This document shows positions 5,222-6,502 of a stretch of DNA of 6,502 bases, one piece after another. This DNA is from Clostridia bacterium (lineage in GTDB: Bacteria; Bacillota_A; Clostridia; Christensenellales; UBA1750). Position numbers and translations under genes: made by a program. A model generated the notes under the pieces. It was not told the origin of the DNA. It did no database searches and saw only the letters and a list, made by a program, of their open reading frames with translations. The DNA is taken from positions 1 to 6,502 of the forward strand of contig JAFPSR010000085.1 in NCBI GenBank assembly GCA_017413675.1, written 5' to 3'. The number at the start of each line of letters is the position of its first letter. Position 1 is the stretch's first letter.

Positions 5222-6502
5222 TTGAAAAAACACGCGCTGCTCTTTACGGCTGCCTGTCTTACAGTCTGCCTGCTTCCTCTGATCGGATTCCTGCTGTTTC
5301 CCACCACCCGCACGACGGAAAACAAGCCCATGGCTCCCGCCCCGGTCCTGATTTCCGAAGGAAAGCTGAATACGAATTTCTTTGATGATTTCGAGAACTG
5401 GTTCCGGGAACGCATGGGACTGCGCAATGAACTGATCTATGCGGACGCCGTTGTCCAATCGAATCTCTTTGCCGAGTCCAACGTCAGCGGCGTAGTGCGC
5501 GGGTCCAGCGGATGGCTGTACTATACCTCCACCCTGGACGATTACCAGGGACGCTCCCTCCTCTCTGAACGGGAACTGTACTGCCTGTCTTCCAACCTTT
5601 CCGTCGTCCAGGAATATCTGGACAGCAAAGGCATCTCGTTTGTGGTGACCGTCCCCCCGAACAAAAACACCCTGTATCCGGACCAGATGCCCTACTACCA
5701 TTCGGTCATCGTGAACCCCGCCCATAATGCAAAACTGCTGGCTCCCCTGCTGTCCTGCATGGGTGTCCGTTATGTCGATCTGTTCAGCCTGTTTGAATCC
5801 CGGGATGAGGTCCTCTATCTTCTGCGGGATTCCCACTGGAACAACAAAGGGGCCTGCCTTGCCTATAACGCAGTCATGGACGCACTGGGAAAAGCACACG
5901 AAACCTATCCCGCGGAGCCCGATATGACAAAATCGGCAGACGGTGACCTGAACCGCATGCTGTACAGTTTTTACGGTCCGAAGGAAACCGATTATACCTA
6001 TCCTCTGCCGCACCTCTGGTCCTTCGAGAAGGGGGACGCTACCGTGGAGGACGGCTGGATCGTCACGCTGAACCCGAAGAAGGACGGGACCCTGCTGATG
6101 TTCCGCGACTCCTTCGCCAATACGCTGATTCCCTTCCTGGCCGAGGAATACGGGACGGCCTGTTTTTCCAAGGGTATGCCCAACGCACTGGAACGGTACC
6201 TGGAAGCCTACTCCCCGGACTGCGTGGTCATTGAGAAGGTAGAGCGGAATATCCGGGAATACCTGACAGATCCCCCGATCCTGATGCCCCCGCCAACACA
6301 GATGCCCCAAAGCTTTACCATTGCCCAGACAGATACCACCGCGGAAATTCACATCTGCGAAAATGACGTAAACTATTACTGCATCTCCGGCAAACTGGAT
6401 CCGGAGCGTGTGAAGGAGGATACTGAGGTCATCATCAACGTCAACGGACGTGCCATGCGCGCCTATATGACAGGTCCCGACGAGTATATAGTTTACGTCA
6501 AA
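5222..6502 (+). CDS. AlgX/AlgJ-like (DHHW-type) SGNH acyltransferase, C-terminus beyond window
   Basis: Probable extracytoplasmic partner of the MBOAT protein that places the acetyl group on the glycan. The 427 codons present open with TTG at 5222-5224, seven bases after AAAGGGGG and 15 bp past the MBOAT stop; the first in-frame ATG (codon 37) would remove the membrane anchor. A hydrophobic anchor (about 5-27) is followed by an SGNH-like domain: GSSGWLYYT (94-102), VVTVPPNKNTLYPDQMP, DSHWNNKG with Asp203 and His205, and FRDSFA with Ser297. Asp-x-His-Trp plus a later Ser in 'rDSf' is the catalytic layout of AlgX/AlgJ and DHHW proteins. A Pro-rich linker (351-362) leads to a beta-rich looking domain (363 onward) with no recognised family, cut by the window end. 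AlgX carries a carbohydrate-binding module after its SGNH domain, so this could be an analogue, but that is inference. Confidence 0.86.
   Translation, partial: MKKHALLFTAACLTVCLLPLIGFLLFPTTRTTENKPMAPAPVLISEGKLNTNFFDDFENWFRERMGLRNELIYADAVVQSNLFAESNVSGVVRGSSGWLYYTSTLDDYQGRSLLSERELYCLSSNLSVVQEYLDSKGISFVVTVPPNKNTLYPDQMPYYHSVIVNPAHNAKLLAPLLSCMGVRYVDLFSLFESRDEVLYLLRDSHWNNKGACLAYNAVMDALGKAHETYPAEPDMTKSADGDLNRMLYSFYGPKETDYTYPLPHLWSFEKGDATVEDGWIVTLNPKKDGTLLMFRDSFANTLIPFLAEEYGTACFSKGMPNALERYLEAYSPDCVVIEKVERNIREYLTDPPILMPPPTQMPQSFTIAQTDTTAEIHICENDVNYYCISGKLDPERVKEDTEVIINVNGRAMRAYMTGPDEYIVYVK

Noticed and set aside
5105..6352. A 415-codon open frame on the minus strand across the SGNH gene
   Set aside because: The plus strand carries a continuous AlgX/DHHW-type protein with ordered motifs and a strong ribosome site; the antisense product has no recognisable features.

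Overview
The window most likely comes from a GC-rich member of the Clostridia (Firmicutes). Four things point there: strong purine-rich Shine-Dalgarno sites before every gene, TTG used as a start codon twice, (T-P-K-P)-type wall linkers, and a Gram-positive surface protein with tandem aromatic 'YYYF..DG.AFT.GYK' repeats. The genus cannot be read from the sequence. A Christensenellales- or Lachnospiraceae-like gut organism is only a guess.

Left part (1-797, minus strand): the start of a leftward conjugation operon. It holds a small secreted VirB2/TrbC-like pilin (510-797) and, 27 bp further, the N-terminal 160 residues of a VirB6/TrbL-like inner-membrane channel protein that runs off the window. 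These are type IV secretion parts of the kind carried by integrative conjugative elements (ICEs) of Firmicutes.

Middle (798-1124): a 327-bp divergent intergenic region. The pilin-side half is GC-rich with a perfect 8-bp inverted repeat. The other half (about 978-1080) is very AT-rich, with an 8-bp TATATA-type palindrome and promoter-like hexamers on both strands.

Right part (1125-6502, plus strand): four tightly packed genes, evidently one transcription unit (1-nt overlap, then two 15-nt gaps). In order they are: a membrane-anchored extracellular protein with two DUF348-like domains, a nine-unit hexapeptide linker and a small C-terminal module; a secreted protein with about 13 aromatic cell-wall-binding-like repeats and a C-terminal transglutaminase-like domain with an intact Cys-His-Asp set; an MBOAT O-acyltransferase of the AlgI/DltB type; and an AlgX/AlgJ-like (DHHW-type) SGNH protein, truncated by the window end.

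The MBOAT plus SGNH pair is the classic two-part machine for O-acetylating an extracellular polymer: the MBOAT moves acetyl across the membrane and the SGNH partner places it on the glycan. Its linkage to two surface proteins suggests a cell-envelope or matrix modification cassette. The cassette sits divergently beside ICE transfer genes and may be ICE cargo. That it works as one system is inference; the individual domain calls rest on visible motifs.
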